Below are positions 1-10,124 of a DNA stretch of 64,000 bases, one piece after another. The notes below the pieces were generated by a model. The model saw only the letters and a program-made list of their open reading frames with translations. It was not told the origin of the DNA and made no database searches. Every line of letters begins with the position of its first letter. Within the stretch, counting starts at the first letter, position 1. A program made the translations under genes and the position numbers. This stretch comes from Desmodus rotundus (taxonomy: Eukaryota; Chordata; Mammalia; Chiroptera; Phyllostomidae): assembly GCF_022682495.2 (NCBI RefSeq), contig NC_071388.1, positions 81,717,073 through 81,781,072 of the forward strand. The letters run 5' to 3'.

Positions 1-476
1 AGTGGCTGCAATGGTAATACCGGCAAGAGAGCTGGCATATTTAAAGCTCTTAACTTACTATGCACAAGGTGCTTTGTAAAGCACTGTTCCATGAACTAGC
101 TCATTTAATTATTATAGTAATTGTGTAGCTCTTGTTATTCCTATTCTAAAGAAATAAATAAATTGAATTTTAGTAAAGGGACTTGACCAAATTACCACTA
201 CTTGTTTGTATTTTTCTCTGCTTTGTCGGATATCCTCTATTGCCCCTTGGATCCTTCTCCTCCTTGCTCTCTGCCTTAAGGGGCAGGGGGGAGGAAGTTA
301 GAGGGAGGTTAGGAAGGGAGCAGGGGAAAAGTGAGGCCCAAGTATGTATTCCCCCAGGTCCCTCCCTTATGTCAAGCTGCCTGTGTCCCTTGTCTCACTG
401 AGTATCTGGAGGACTTGCTGGAGACAGTCTCATGGAAATATGAGATGCCCACCTGTCTTACTCTTGTAAGAGTTCT

Positions 477-479
<3 letters not shown>

Positions 480-535
<56 letters not shown>
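480..535. repeat. (AG)n microsatellite, 28 uninterrupted units
   Basis: A perfect run of the dinucleotide AG fills these 56 bases. The long arginine/glutamate and serine/leucine alternations in overlapping open frames are products of this repeat, not protein. A perfect tract of this length is likely to vary in length between individuals. Confidence 0.98.
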
Positions 536-536
<1 letters not shown>

Positions 537-1564
537 AGGCGCTGAAACAAGGGGCACAGAAACCCAGAATGTGGGGCAAGAACTTAGACTGCCTGATCAC
601 AGATGCAGGTGTGCCTGGCCTGCCTGCAGGTGGAGTCATCTGCCTCACCTGTGAGACCAGGCGATCACCACGGGATCAGGCTCCTTAGCAATTACGATTC
701 TCTTAGCAATGTGCTACTTTGACTTGCTACTCAGTAAAGGCCACTCAAAATCACTTTTTATCTTATCGATTGTTCTTTTTATCTAATTCTTGCTATGACA
801 TCATGATACAGTGGGGCTTTCCCTAGGAACTTTGAAATGAGGTAAGCCTAATTGCCTTCCATGCCCTAAGAGTAAAATTTTAATGTCAATAGAGGTGAGA
901 AAGCTCAAAGCTGCCAAAGAGGCAGACTTCTACTGCAAGACTTGGTAGTAAGCCAGTGCAATACATTAACACAGATTTTAAAAAACAGATGAATGTATCA
1001 AAGGAGAGCACTAACAGCTTTCGGGACAAAGGAAAAAAAAGAGTGGAGGAGGTAGTAGGGACTAGATCCATGCTGACACAGTCTGGTGAGTAAAAAAGCC
1101 ATTTGGCCGATGAATTTGACTTTCTACCACTTTCAGCAAGAACCTCCTTGTGGTAAGATGGTGGTTTTTTATGAATATCCAAGTTTCCCGTTGTATTCAC
1201 ATTCAAGAACATTTGGACTACATTTGGACTTCCCATATATTTTGTTTTCTGGGAGATATGTGCCAGCTAGAATTGAGAAACTGAATCAAGTCAATTTTAT
1301 ACTAAAATAAATCAGTTGTCCCTCTGACTTTATTGGTTTTGAGAGTTAAGTTAATGCAAGTCAGCATCTGAAAGACAAATCACTCTATGAGTGCTGACAA
1401 ATAAGGCTTCACCCTCTTTCAGATGAAGGGCAGATGCTGTACCATGGGAAATTATTAAACTAATCTCATCCTGCAAAGCATTTTGAGAAGAGAACAAAAT
1501 AGACTGGCACAGGCGGCCCCTGCTGCTACAGTAGTCTGGGTTTTGGTTGTTTATTTATTTTTTG
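536..1564. other. Unassigned DNA
   Basis: No exon-like structure, RNA gene or recognisable repeat family is visible. Short open frames on both strands have no family resemblance that I can see. Confidence 0.5.
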
Positions 1565-1690
1565 AGAGGTATTAAGTATGCTTAAAGTGTCAGGCACTTT
1601 GCTTTGTTCTGGTGATATAATGATAATCAAGACACTGTCCCGGCCCCCAAAGACCGAAGTATAATAAGGTCACAAACAAGTGATGTTTCT
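1565..1690 (-). repeat. L2-like fragment (probable)
   Basis: The order 'gtcaggcactttgc...ggtgatataatgataatcaagacactgtc' resembles the reverse complement of the L2 LINE 3' end, where a last-metre motif of the type gtgccaggcactgt...ctggggata is followed by a 'gaacaagaca' stretch. It is strongly diverged and has no sharp edges. Confidence 0.4.
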
Positions 1691-2419
1691 TCTGTCTTAA
1701 CTTCTGCCTGACTGAGATGGCAGACATGGAGGGGAATTTAGATGCACGGAATAGTCTGGGACCCTTTTCAGATAACTTATTAAGACAGGAAGAACTTTTC
1801 TTGGTTCAAAAAAAAAAAAAGCTTGGTTGACAAGCTTCTGTTGCGAGTAGAGTACGCACAGTTTTGTAGAACCCAGGATCCCCCCCGCCTGCTCCCTTAG
1901 AACGGAATTGTCAGAACTGCCACACTTCCCAGACTACCCTCACTTGAGACTGGGACTTAGTTCCCCTCCTTCTCTCTGCCACAGCTGAGCATTAGACCTG
2001 CCTTCTCCTATACTCAGGCCAGAGTAGATCCTCCTACATACGTTTTCTTGGAGGGGAGGCCAGAAAATATTCTAAACATATTGTCAACTATTGTAACTGT
2101 TGTTATGTAAAAATGAAAACAAATAATTGTTTCCCTTAGTTAATGATTCCATTCATTAGTTCATCCATTTGTTCAATCTGTATTCTTCGACCAAGTGCTA
2201 TATGCACAGCCAGCCAGTCCTTTACTGCTTCATTCTAGAAAAAGAGATAAGCCACATATCAGAATTGTATGCAGATTCCTTGTGGGAACATGAGGGCATT
2301 GGGGACTTTGTGGAGCAGGTGGCATTGAGTCAGACCTTGAAAAATGAAATATGCTTTTACTGGCAGAGACCGCAAGGACTCAGAAAAAGGTAATTGTAGT
2401 AATGGGGGTGAAGAAAGCA
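1691..2419. other. Unassigned DNA
   Basis: It contains a short C-run near 1880. 'ttcattagttcatccatttgttcaat' type sequence near 2155 could be another very old L2 scrap, but I cannot support a call. Confidence 0.4.
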
Positions 2420-2590
2420 TGCTGTTTTTGAGTCTACTTGAACTCCAATCCCAGCTCTGCCAATTACCGTGTATTTGACCTTGAAAAAGTCAATTTATCT
2501 CTTTCAAGCTTCCATTTTCCTCATGAGCAAGATGGGATAAAAATATCCACCTTCACGTGGTTGTGGGGATTATGTGTACTAATGCATATT
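2420..2590 (+). repeat. MIR SINE
   Basis: The fragment follows the MIR core in order: 'ccagctctgccaattac', 'gaccttgaaaaagtcaattta', 'tccattttcctcatgagcaagatggg' and 'gttgtggggattatgtgtactaatg'. MIRs are ancient tRNA-derived SINEs mobilised by L2. The divergence fits that age. Confidence 0.85.
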
Positions 2591-3429
2591 AAAGTTTCCT
2601 GTAACCTTTAAGCACTATGTACTAGGGGAATTCTGTTTACACAAAGTTAGCAAAAGGAAAACTCAGAAGAGTTATGAGATGTGTTCTAGAAGTTGCAGGT
2701 GTTTTGGTCATAAATTCTGTTTAGGTATTTATGCTCTTTCTCATTTGAGTGACCTGGGAAAAGTGACTTACTCTTTTTTTTTTTTTTCAGTTACTTAGCT
2801 GGAAAATAGGAAGGCAATTTTCTACCTACCGGTGCTACAGAGAGACACTGTGATTACTAAAATTAGCTTATATTATAAAATGCAATGAGCATTTGGAAGT
2901 GAAGAGCTAAAGTAAATAAGCTCAATCAGCACATTTGAACAAAGAAATAACATTGTAAAGAGGGATCTTTAATGTTCTACTGTTCTACTTTTACTGGGAA
3001 AATGGGAAATGTTTGACAAAGCTCTTGAAATGGTGGCAGGCTAAGTAAAGGCATCGAATTTGATCTATATAAGGCAACTGTCACCTTTTAAAAATTGTCA
3101 GCTTGGGTTTTAAAGTATTCCAGTCCTTGATTTTGGTTAATTACCATCAGAGCCATTTGGGAGTTTGGGTATGAGTTTCATATTAATAAACAACATTGGC
3201 CTAATTTGGGAGTGACTTTCATTTCAAAACTGAATTCCCAATGTAAATGTCTAAAAGAAGCCTCTATAAAACCCAACAGCATACACAGGAATTACGTCCT
3301 CATAATATAAATGGCTTAAAATCACAATAAAGATATATAAACACAAGATATTGGGGTGACTGTGGAGTTCCTAACGCTCCAGCCCTTTATTTTCCAAACG
3401 ATGCCTTTAAACTCCACTTAATCTGTTCC
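2591..3429. other. Unassigned AT-rich DNA
   Basis: No exon or repeat family is recognised. It includes a short T-run just before it (about 2772-2787). Confidence 0.45.
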
Positions 3430-3720
3430 TCTGACAATTGGGGGTGGGAGTGGTGTGACGCCAGCAGAAGTATTTTCTTCAGTATTGCCTTTATGTGCAA
3501 CATCTTAGTATGCAAAAGTGCCATGAGCAATGCCAACTCCAACGGCTTCTGAGCCAACATCAACATTGCCGACAGCATGTCATTACGTATCCCAGACCTA
3601 ATCCCTCCCGTAATGTGACGCCTGTGAACATTACACGCAGTCGCATCAGCTCAGCCCTGCCTCCTGCTGCAGGACGTTCTCACAGAAACACGCCGGTTTA
3701 GGGGCAGAACAGGTGAAGCA
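3430..3720. other. GC/CpG-enriched patch, function unknown
   Basis: About ten CpG dinucleotides fall in roughly 260 bases (for example gacgcc, aacggc, tacgta, cccgta, cacgcag, gtcgca, gacgtt, cacgccgg). The surrounding DNA is AT-rich and CpG-poor. Both strands have short open frames (60-70 codons), but none resembles a protein family I know and no splice-site pattern stands out. It could be a conserved non-coding element, a diverged retrocopy fragment or an old repeat. Confidence 0.35.
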
Positions 3721-4352
3721 GAGATACACACAGTGTATTTATAATTTATTTATGATTTTTAATGGCGCTATCAGTCATAAACTCTGCTAATACAATAGCC
3801 CTCGTTTTCATTCTTCCTATATCACAGATTGTGTAAATGGACAAGTTGTTTCAAAGCCAGAGGTTTCCATTTTGAAAGAAGTGGTTTGCCTTCTTTACAA
3901 CATTGAGACATATATACTCATCTTAGAAAATATTATCAATTCAATTTCAAGTCTATAAAACAAATTAATGAGGGGATACTTATTTCCTTTCCAGGATAAT
4001 TATTTTCATGGAAAATAAAATACCTGTAGGACTCAAAGTTTCTTTGCAGACATACATAAAATAAGATTTATCAGGATTGTTTAGAAAAATAGAACCATTT
4101 ACACCAGCAGTCTTCCGACCTGCCTGGTGTCAGTAAATGGATATAATGTGCCCATCTAGAATTTGTGCATATTTAAAATAATTCATCTTTCCTGCTTTGC
4201 TCAAGCTGTCAATGGGTGAAAATACACACACACGTACTAGTATAGAAATAGATAATTACAATAAAACACAAGAAAACTACCTCACAGTTATGGTTCTGAC
4301 AAAGAATTTGTTGGTAATATTCTGGTTCTTGGATCAAATAAAAATAAAGTGA
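3721..4352. other. Unassigned AT-rich DNA
   Basis: I see no gene or repeat, apart from a short (CA)n near 4225. Confidence 0.45.
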
Positions 4353-4569
4353 CAGTAACCAGAGGGGAGGTGGAAAGTGATAATGGGGGGGAGGGGAGGG
4401 GGAAGGGTTTTCAGGAACATGTATGAAGGACGCATGGACAAAACCAAAGAGGGGTAGGATCAAGGGTGGGAAGTAGGGGTGGCTGGGGTTGGGGGAAGTG
4501 GTGAAGGGAAAACTGAGGAAAATGGAGACAACTGTAGTTGAACAACAATAAAAACATGTGAATAAAAAC
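4353..4569 (+). mobile_element. LINE-1 3' UTR fragment, severely 5'-truncated
   Basis: The sequence runs from 'gtaaccagagggga' through a G-rich 3' UTR with several runs of four or more G (4383-4408) to an A-rich tail ending in 'aataaaaac'. It parallels the 3' UTR of the L1 at 10,125-11,507, including the terminal 'gacaactgta...aataaa' motif. The flanks carry a possible 12-bp target duplication with one mismatch, aaaataaagtga (4341-4352) against aaaacaaagtga (4570-4581). The insertion would then be about 215 bases and contain no coding sequence. Confidence 0.8.
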
Positions 4570-6919
4570 AAAACAAAGTGAGTACATGTTTCTCTAAAAT
4601 AGTAAACATTTCTTTTAAAAAGTCTAATAAGATAGAGTCCACTAACTGTATTTTTGTGACAATTATTTTTAAGGGATTTTTCTGCTGTTTCAATAACTGT
4701 CAACAGATAGTAGTACATTGTTATTACTTTGATGGTAAATATTAGGAGAAAAATTTTACAATTAGTAATCTAAAATTAGGTATTTTTGTTTTCAGGTTAG
4801 TACTAAGAAACCTAGAGAAGGGGAGGGCTTCCTCATCTGCACAGCAAGCCCACTGAGGCACAAACCACACATGGCACTGGTTTTACTAGAGGCCAAATCA
4901 GGCACAGAAGCCGGAGAGAAGACATTAATAAAGATCGGTGACTGAAAGGATTGGCTCCACAGTTCAGAAGAACCCTTCACCACCTCAGGGTGCTGGTTTT
5001 TATCATCCTGTTTCAGATCCTTGAAGTTTGTCATTTTAAAAGGCAAGCTCTGGGGCACATTTTTCTTTCAAAATGCGTGGGTAATTTCCACTGCCATTCT
5101 CTGGCAATATGCACCTTCTAGGTAGGAAATTCATGGGAAGTAATGGCCAGTATAATCTAACTGTAAAGAGATAAAAACTACTGTGTGATGAAGCCTTAAA
5201 TATGTCAGTGCACAGTTGTATTATTGGAAGCTTGGAACTCAGCGTCTCTGAGTTGAGTCCTTTTCTCTGAAGGTCCTTACTGCCACTCTTAGTGGTTGAA
5301 TAGTTACATTAATGATGACTTAGCCCCTTTACATGATGAAGTTAATGTCAGAGCAAACCAGGAGACACAATTCAAAGATGTCTCTATTTCAAGAGTATGC
5401 AAATGATTTGATATACAGCGAACTTCCTATATATTGCACTTTTTGTCTCTACTTCATGATTTTCTGCCCATTATAAAGAAAAAATAAAATGATGGAAAGA
5501 GTGAACCCAATTTGATCCTTATAAAATTAAGTTGCTCAAAGTAGCAAATAAAGATGAAAGTGTTCAAGGCTTTTGCTTACATGTTTGGTGAAATAATGTA
5601 AATAGTGCACAAAATTCCTGTCTGTTGAAAAGGATGTGAGCCCTATTGGAGGATTTCCAATTGTCTCTTGAAATTTCTTTGTAGCCAGTTAGTGTAGTTC
5701 AGACTGAAGCATCCACCTTTCTCTCTCATGGACAATAAATGCCAAATGGTCCAAGATCCAAATTGGCTTTTTTCACAATCTGAATTCACTGAAATATTCA
5801 ATTATCAATGCTTAACTTTGAGTTGGCAGGAGAAAGGAGAGGAAGATGAAGTTCTTCAGAACAAAAATCCATCTGCCACCAATAACGACCTTTGTATTTA
5901 AAAAGCATTCTGTGATAACATACGACTTTCCTTCTCTGTGCTGTTTTTGTATTTTAGCTCTTTGGGAGGAACGGCACTTAAAAAGTGACACACTATCAAA
6001 AATGATGCAGTGAAAACTAAATTGCCTGAACTTTGTGAGGAGATAAAGGGAAAAATGTAATAATATGTAGGCCTCCCAACCTTGACCACATCCTGTGTGT
6101 CAAATAGGAATGAAAGGATTTTAGTAATGACTAGAAATGTTAACATCAATAACTTATTTCTTTGTAAGCCACATTTGAAAAAAAGTCTTTTTGAGACAAT
6201 ATTACTTCAGCCATTATTCAAATGAGCAGGAACAAATGAGGCATTTATGCAGTTATTTTTTTTTCTTCCTGAAATCAAGCTAAATCTCATTAAGAAATGA
6301 TTCCATCAAAGTGAATTTCAGCAATTAAAAATAATATATTGGAGATAATCTATTTGACAAAAAGTATATGATCTACTTACACTTATTTATTGTATAAAAC
6401 AAAAGTCAATGTTTTGTTAAGGGTCCTTCAGTTATAACTGAAACAACTTAAATCTAATTAGTGGAAATATTTTTTTCTGGCAAGAAGTTCTATCATTAAA
6501 CAAGAAAGTAGGTTAGTAAAACCTAAATCTATGTGATCGAAAAAAATTGAATTTCCTCCTTTACTTATGTTTCTCATGCTCTATATGTATATTTTAAAAA
6601 TGTAATTACAACTTAGTTGTCCATTACCTACAAGTCAATTAGAAAAACTAATATGCTACTTTAAATCAAATACAGAGATAGCATGACTCAATGGATTAAA
6701 TCAAGTACGGAAAGCTGAGAAATCGTAGTACTTATTTCAGCTTTGCTAAGTTTTCTGTGGCCTCTTAGCAGTCACGTCGATCCTTATGGCCAAGTCCGTG
6801 TCAATGAGAGGGGGTTCTCTGCCTCCCTTCTCCAGTTGCTGCTACTTGGAAAATGATGAATATTTTTACCCAATAATATCTTAATTGTATTAAATTATGT
6901 TGGCATCTGTGTTACAATA
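4570..6919. other. Unassigned AT-rich DNA
   Basis: This is a long stretch with no exon-like frame, no RNA gene and no repeat family that I can name. Very old repeats may be present below visual recognition. Confidence 0.45.
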
Positions 6920-7083
6920 GATGTATATGTATAGATATATTTTGGGGCTCTTTCTTCATTTTCATTGATCTTTGGGCTTATCTTTATGCTAATAATAGCA
7001 TCTTGATTACTGTAGCTTTAGAGTAAGCCTCATCAGTCATCCGACTTTGATGTTTTTCAAAATTATTTTGCCTATTCTCGGTC
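6920..7083 (-). mobile_element. Ancient LINE-1 (L1M-type) ORF2 scrap
   Basis: Read on the plus strand, 'ttttggggctctttcttc...cattgatctttgggcttatc...cttgattactgtagcttta...caaaattattttgcctattc' follows the reverse complement of the C-terminal part of mammalian L1 ORF2. It ends abruptly at 7083, where the 3' end of the next element begins. The earlier L1 was therefore probably interrupted or truncated there. Confidence 0.65.
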
Positions 7084-7369
7084 TTTGCATTTTTTCTTTT
7101 TTACCCACTTTATTGGGGTATAATTTACATATAATACATTGCTCACACTATATGTTTACAGTTGATGGATACCCCATCTAACCACTAGCCAGGCAGATAT
7201 AGACTGTTTCCATCACCACAAAGACCTGTGGTGATGGTCTGCCCTGTCCTTTGCAGTCAGACCTCTCTGCCCCACAAATTCCTGCATCAGGTGAGGACTA
7301 ATCTGGTTTCCATCACTGTAGCTTATTTTGCCAATTTTAGGGATAGAATAAAATTTTAGGATTAGAATA

Positions 7370-7920
7370 AAATTTGCTGAACAAATTTTGCCAGAACATA
7401 TTTCATGCCAAGATCTTGCAGTAAACTCTTAGACCCAGTAGTTTTTGGAACCCCCGCATCAACTTCTAGTTCTCACACTGTCAGTCGCCAAACTTTGTTG
7501 ATTGCAGCCCATACACATGCCAACATGCTTAGGTGTTCTGCTTGTTGCAGGTCTTCCAGAAGGTGGATCACTTTCAACGGAGTCTCAACCATCTTTGAAG
7601 CGTTTGTGCCACAGTTTTATTTGTGCTGCACTCATTGCATCTTCCCTGAAAGCCTTCTGAATCATCCCAATAGTTTCTGTGGAAAATGTTCAAAGTTAAT
7701 ACAAAATACAGATTCATTACTCTACCTGCTCAGTCATTTTTAATGTAATGGCCACACAGTGCACATGCTCACTCATGGCATCTACCACCCCCACTGACTA
7801 GTACAGTGAAGTCGTCATTGTTCACACATGCATTCCAGTTCTCTCTCCTTGACTGCCAGGTTACATCAGTGTTGTGCAAACCACTCTTGTTATGTTAACA
7901 ATGGCTGGACATTCCAGACA
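7370..7920 (-). pseudogene. Mariner-like transposase remnant (N-terminal DNA-binding part only)
   Basis: On the minus strand, a frame beginning at 7665 reads MIQKAFREDAMS..., then LWHKRFKDG, an in-frame TGA (7585-7587), and DSVESDPPSGRPATSRT. After a frameshift come AAINK, RLTV, ELEVDAGVPKTT and QDLGMK. This is the N-terminal helix-turn-helix region of mariner transposases, including the SGRPATS linker. The catalytic DDE/D half is missing: homology stops near 7370, where L1/HAL1-type 3' sequence resumes. The upstream part to about 7920 is probably the element's 5' end and UTR, but I could not confirm a terminal inverted repeat. The transposase is non-functional because of the stop, the frameshift and the 3' truncation. 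The plus-strand open frame over 7405-7743 is its antisense shadow. Confidence 0.75.
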
Positions 7921-7995
7921 GAATAAAATAAAATAAATAAATAAATAAATAAATATTTATATTTATGTATACATATATTTATATATATATACTTT
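7921..7995. repeat. (AAAT)n / (AT)n compound microsatellite
   Basis: AAAT units change to 'atttatat' and then TA dinucleotides. The tract lies exactly at the outer edge of the mariner remnant and may derive from an A-rich part of the older element. Confidence 0.9.
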
Positions 7996-9283
7996 TTTTC
8001 TGTCATTCAACAGGTCACTATTGTTCTCTTTGGTGTTTTTAACATTGTTGCTGTTTTCAGATTGCATAGTTTCTTTTGCTCTATCATCAAGTTTTCTGAG
8101 ACAATTTTCACCGATTTCCCATCTGTTGATATACTCTTTAAGTGATTTTTTCCCCTTTCACTTGCTTTTTAACTCTACAATTTTTACATCATCTTTTGAT
8201 TATTTAAAATTGTTTTTTCTCCCAAGGAACTTCCCCCTTTTAGTTAACTCCTTAATACCATATTTTTGTTTAATTCTTCTCATATCTTTTCTTTGAATTC
8301 TCAGACTATGTTTATAATAGTTCCTTTTGTATTGTTGTTTGCTAATGTCAGCATTCAGACCATCAGAATGCTGGTTTCTATTGACTGCTTTCTTGTGTGA
8401 CTAGGGACCACATTTTTTCTGTTTCTTTGTTATCATATAATTTATCATTTTAAAGTAGATATTTTGGATAATATGTTATAGAAAATATGGATTTTGTTAT
8501 TTTCTAAGTGTATTGATTTTTGTTCTAGCAACAAATTTAATTATTCATTAAACACCTTAAACTTGTACAAGCTTGGTTTTTTACTTGGTTAATGCAGATC
8601 TGACAAACCACAAAGTGTTTTCCAAGACACTCTAACTTGCCAGAATTCAGATTCTTCCAAATTGCATATTCCCTAAGGTTTTTTAAGGGGTTGGTATTTT
8701 ATTTTTTGGGCATGTCTAGGATAGTGTGCACTAAACCTTGTGATGTCTCAACTAGATTCCCAGGTACTCCCAGTGTTTAAAAGGTATGCATTCTGTGTAG
8801 ACCAGACTTCAACTTCTAGCTCTGTTAAACCCTAATATTGAGCTCTGAACCCTATACCAGCTGCTTTCTGGTAAGTCTGATAAAGTCTCCTTGGCCATGT
8901 GCAGCCCAGTTCTTGATGAAGGACTTGCCTAGAACCACCAAACAGACTCATGTTCACCACCTGTACAGCTTCTTCCTATGTGATGCCCTGGCCTTCAGAT
9001 TATAGTTACTTTAGTTAGCTTCCCTACACCGTGATTTCCACCTCCTCAGTTCACTAGAACCTTCATATTCTCTCTGAATTACAGCTTACTTTGCCGAAGT
9101 TGGGAAATTGTTTCCAGGCTGAAAAGTAGATGCCCATAGTGTTCATCCCATGGGCTATCCTTTTACTCAATGTTTGTAGTATTTCACTACCTGTCATCCA
9201 ATGCCTATCACACATGTTGTCCAGTTTTATAATTATTCATGTCAAATGGAATTGGTTAGTATCAGTTACCTGGCAGCAAAAGT

Positions 9284-10105
9284 ATCTTCTACTTAATTAT
9301 TTAAAAGATTGCAGTATTCTTGCATAAGCCTCCAAGAAAATATTTTAAAATCCTGTTTTTCTTGCTCTACAAAGTATGCTTATCTCAAATACAAGTTATC
9401 TTTTTTCTGATTTTTTTCCTCTTAGATGGCATTACTATTTCTGAAATGTAAGCTGGTTCTTGATTGCATGCTCACACCAGTCAAGGTTACAATTGGAAAC
9501 CTGTAGCAGAGTTGAAATAGGATAATCAGAAGAAAGTTAATTTAGCAAGGTGTGGGCATAGAGGAATCTTAGGATTTTTTAGCCCTGAAGAAAACAAAGC
9601 AGTCTAGATAATGGTGTTATAAGGTATTTAAGCATGGGAATTGCTGGTACCTACATTTCCTGCCATGTGTAGTAAGGAATAATTGAGCAGCATTCACAGA
9701 CATGGAGGGAGAAAGAGAGAGAGAGAGAGAGACATTATTGTGTTCAACAATATGATTCTAACTGTTCTCACATCTATATGTTACTTGTGGGTTGTTGGTT
9801 TGGAAAAATTACTGGTGTTGACCAATAAATTCTCCTATTTTCCCTTGACTTAGTTTAACCTGGGCCTGTCACTGTCTACAAGAAGAGTCCTGAGTGATAC
9901 TGACAATAAAGGGTTGAGGGAAATGAAAATGGATTCAAGAGAATTTATTCAATGTGAATGGGGCAATCTAAGTTTGCTAGCTGATTGATTTCCTCTTTTT
10001 AAAATATTTAGGCCCTGTTTTACTTTTTAAACTTTTTATTCTCCTGCACATCCACTAACAGAATGATATCTGAGATAGGGCTCACTTTTTCTTTTTTGTT
10101 TACTT
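9284..10105. other. Unassigned DNA
   Basis: A short (GA)n tract lies at about 9711-9731. No gene or repeat family is recognised otherwise. Confidence 0.45.
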
Positions 10106-10124
10106 AGAATTTCTCAGCTTTTAG
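10106..10124. repeat. Target-site duplication, left copy
   Basis: The sequence agaatttctcagcttttag is repeated exactly at 11,508-11,526. The 19-bp perfect match brackets the L1 insertion and shows target-primed reverse transcription. Confidence 0.93.

Larger units (their letters stand above)
7085..9283 (-). mobile_element. Ancient ORF2-less L1 / HAL1-type element, split by a mariner remnant
   Basis: The 3' end lies at 7085-7369 (plus-strand 'ccactttattggggtataat' and the 'catcaccacaa' block typical of L1M/HAL1 3' ends). An ORF1-like region follows at about 8000-8350, and then 5' UTR-type sequence up to about 9283, where 'tgttgtccagttttataattattcatg' and a degraded 'ctggcagcaaaagt' match the known L1M/HAL1 5' end. 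No ORF2 sequence lies between 3' UTR and ORF1. Without the 550-base insertion and the AT microsatellite, about 1.6 kb of element remains. All frames are decayed. It could instead be two unrelated L1M pieces side by side. Confidence 0.55.

Noticed and set aside
331..654. Open frames of 60-107 codons on both strands with Arg-Glu or Ser-Leu repeats
   Set aside because: They are translations of the (AG)n microsatellite at 480-535 and have no other support.
3387..3701. Possible exon or retrocopy in the CpG-richer patch
   Set aside because: Peptides on either strand did not resemble any protein family I know, and no frame is open throughout; kept only as a compositional observation.
7405..7743. 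112-codon plus-strand frame with many Cys residues
   Set aside because: It is antisense to the mariner-like transposase remnant, whose minus-strand reading shows family motifs.
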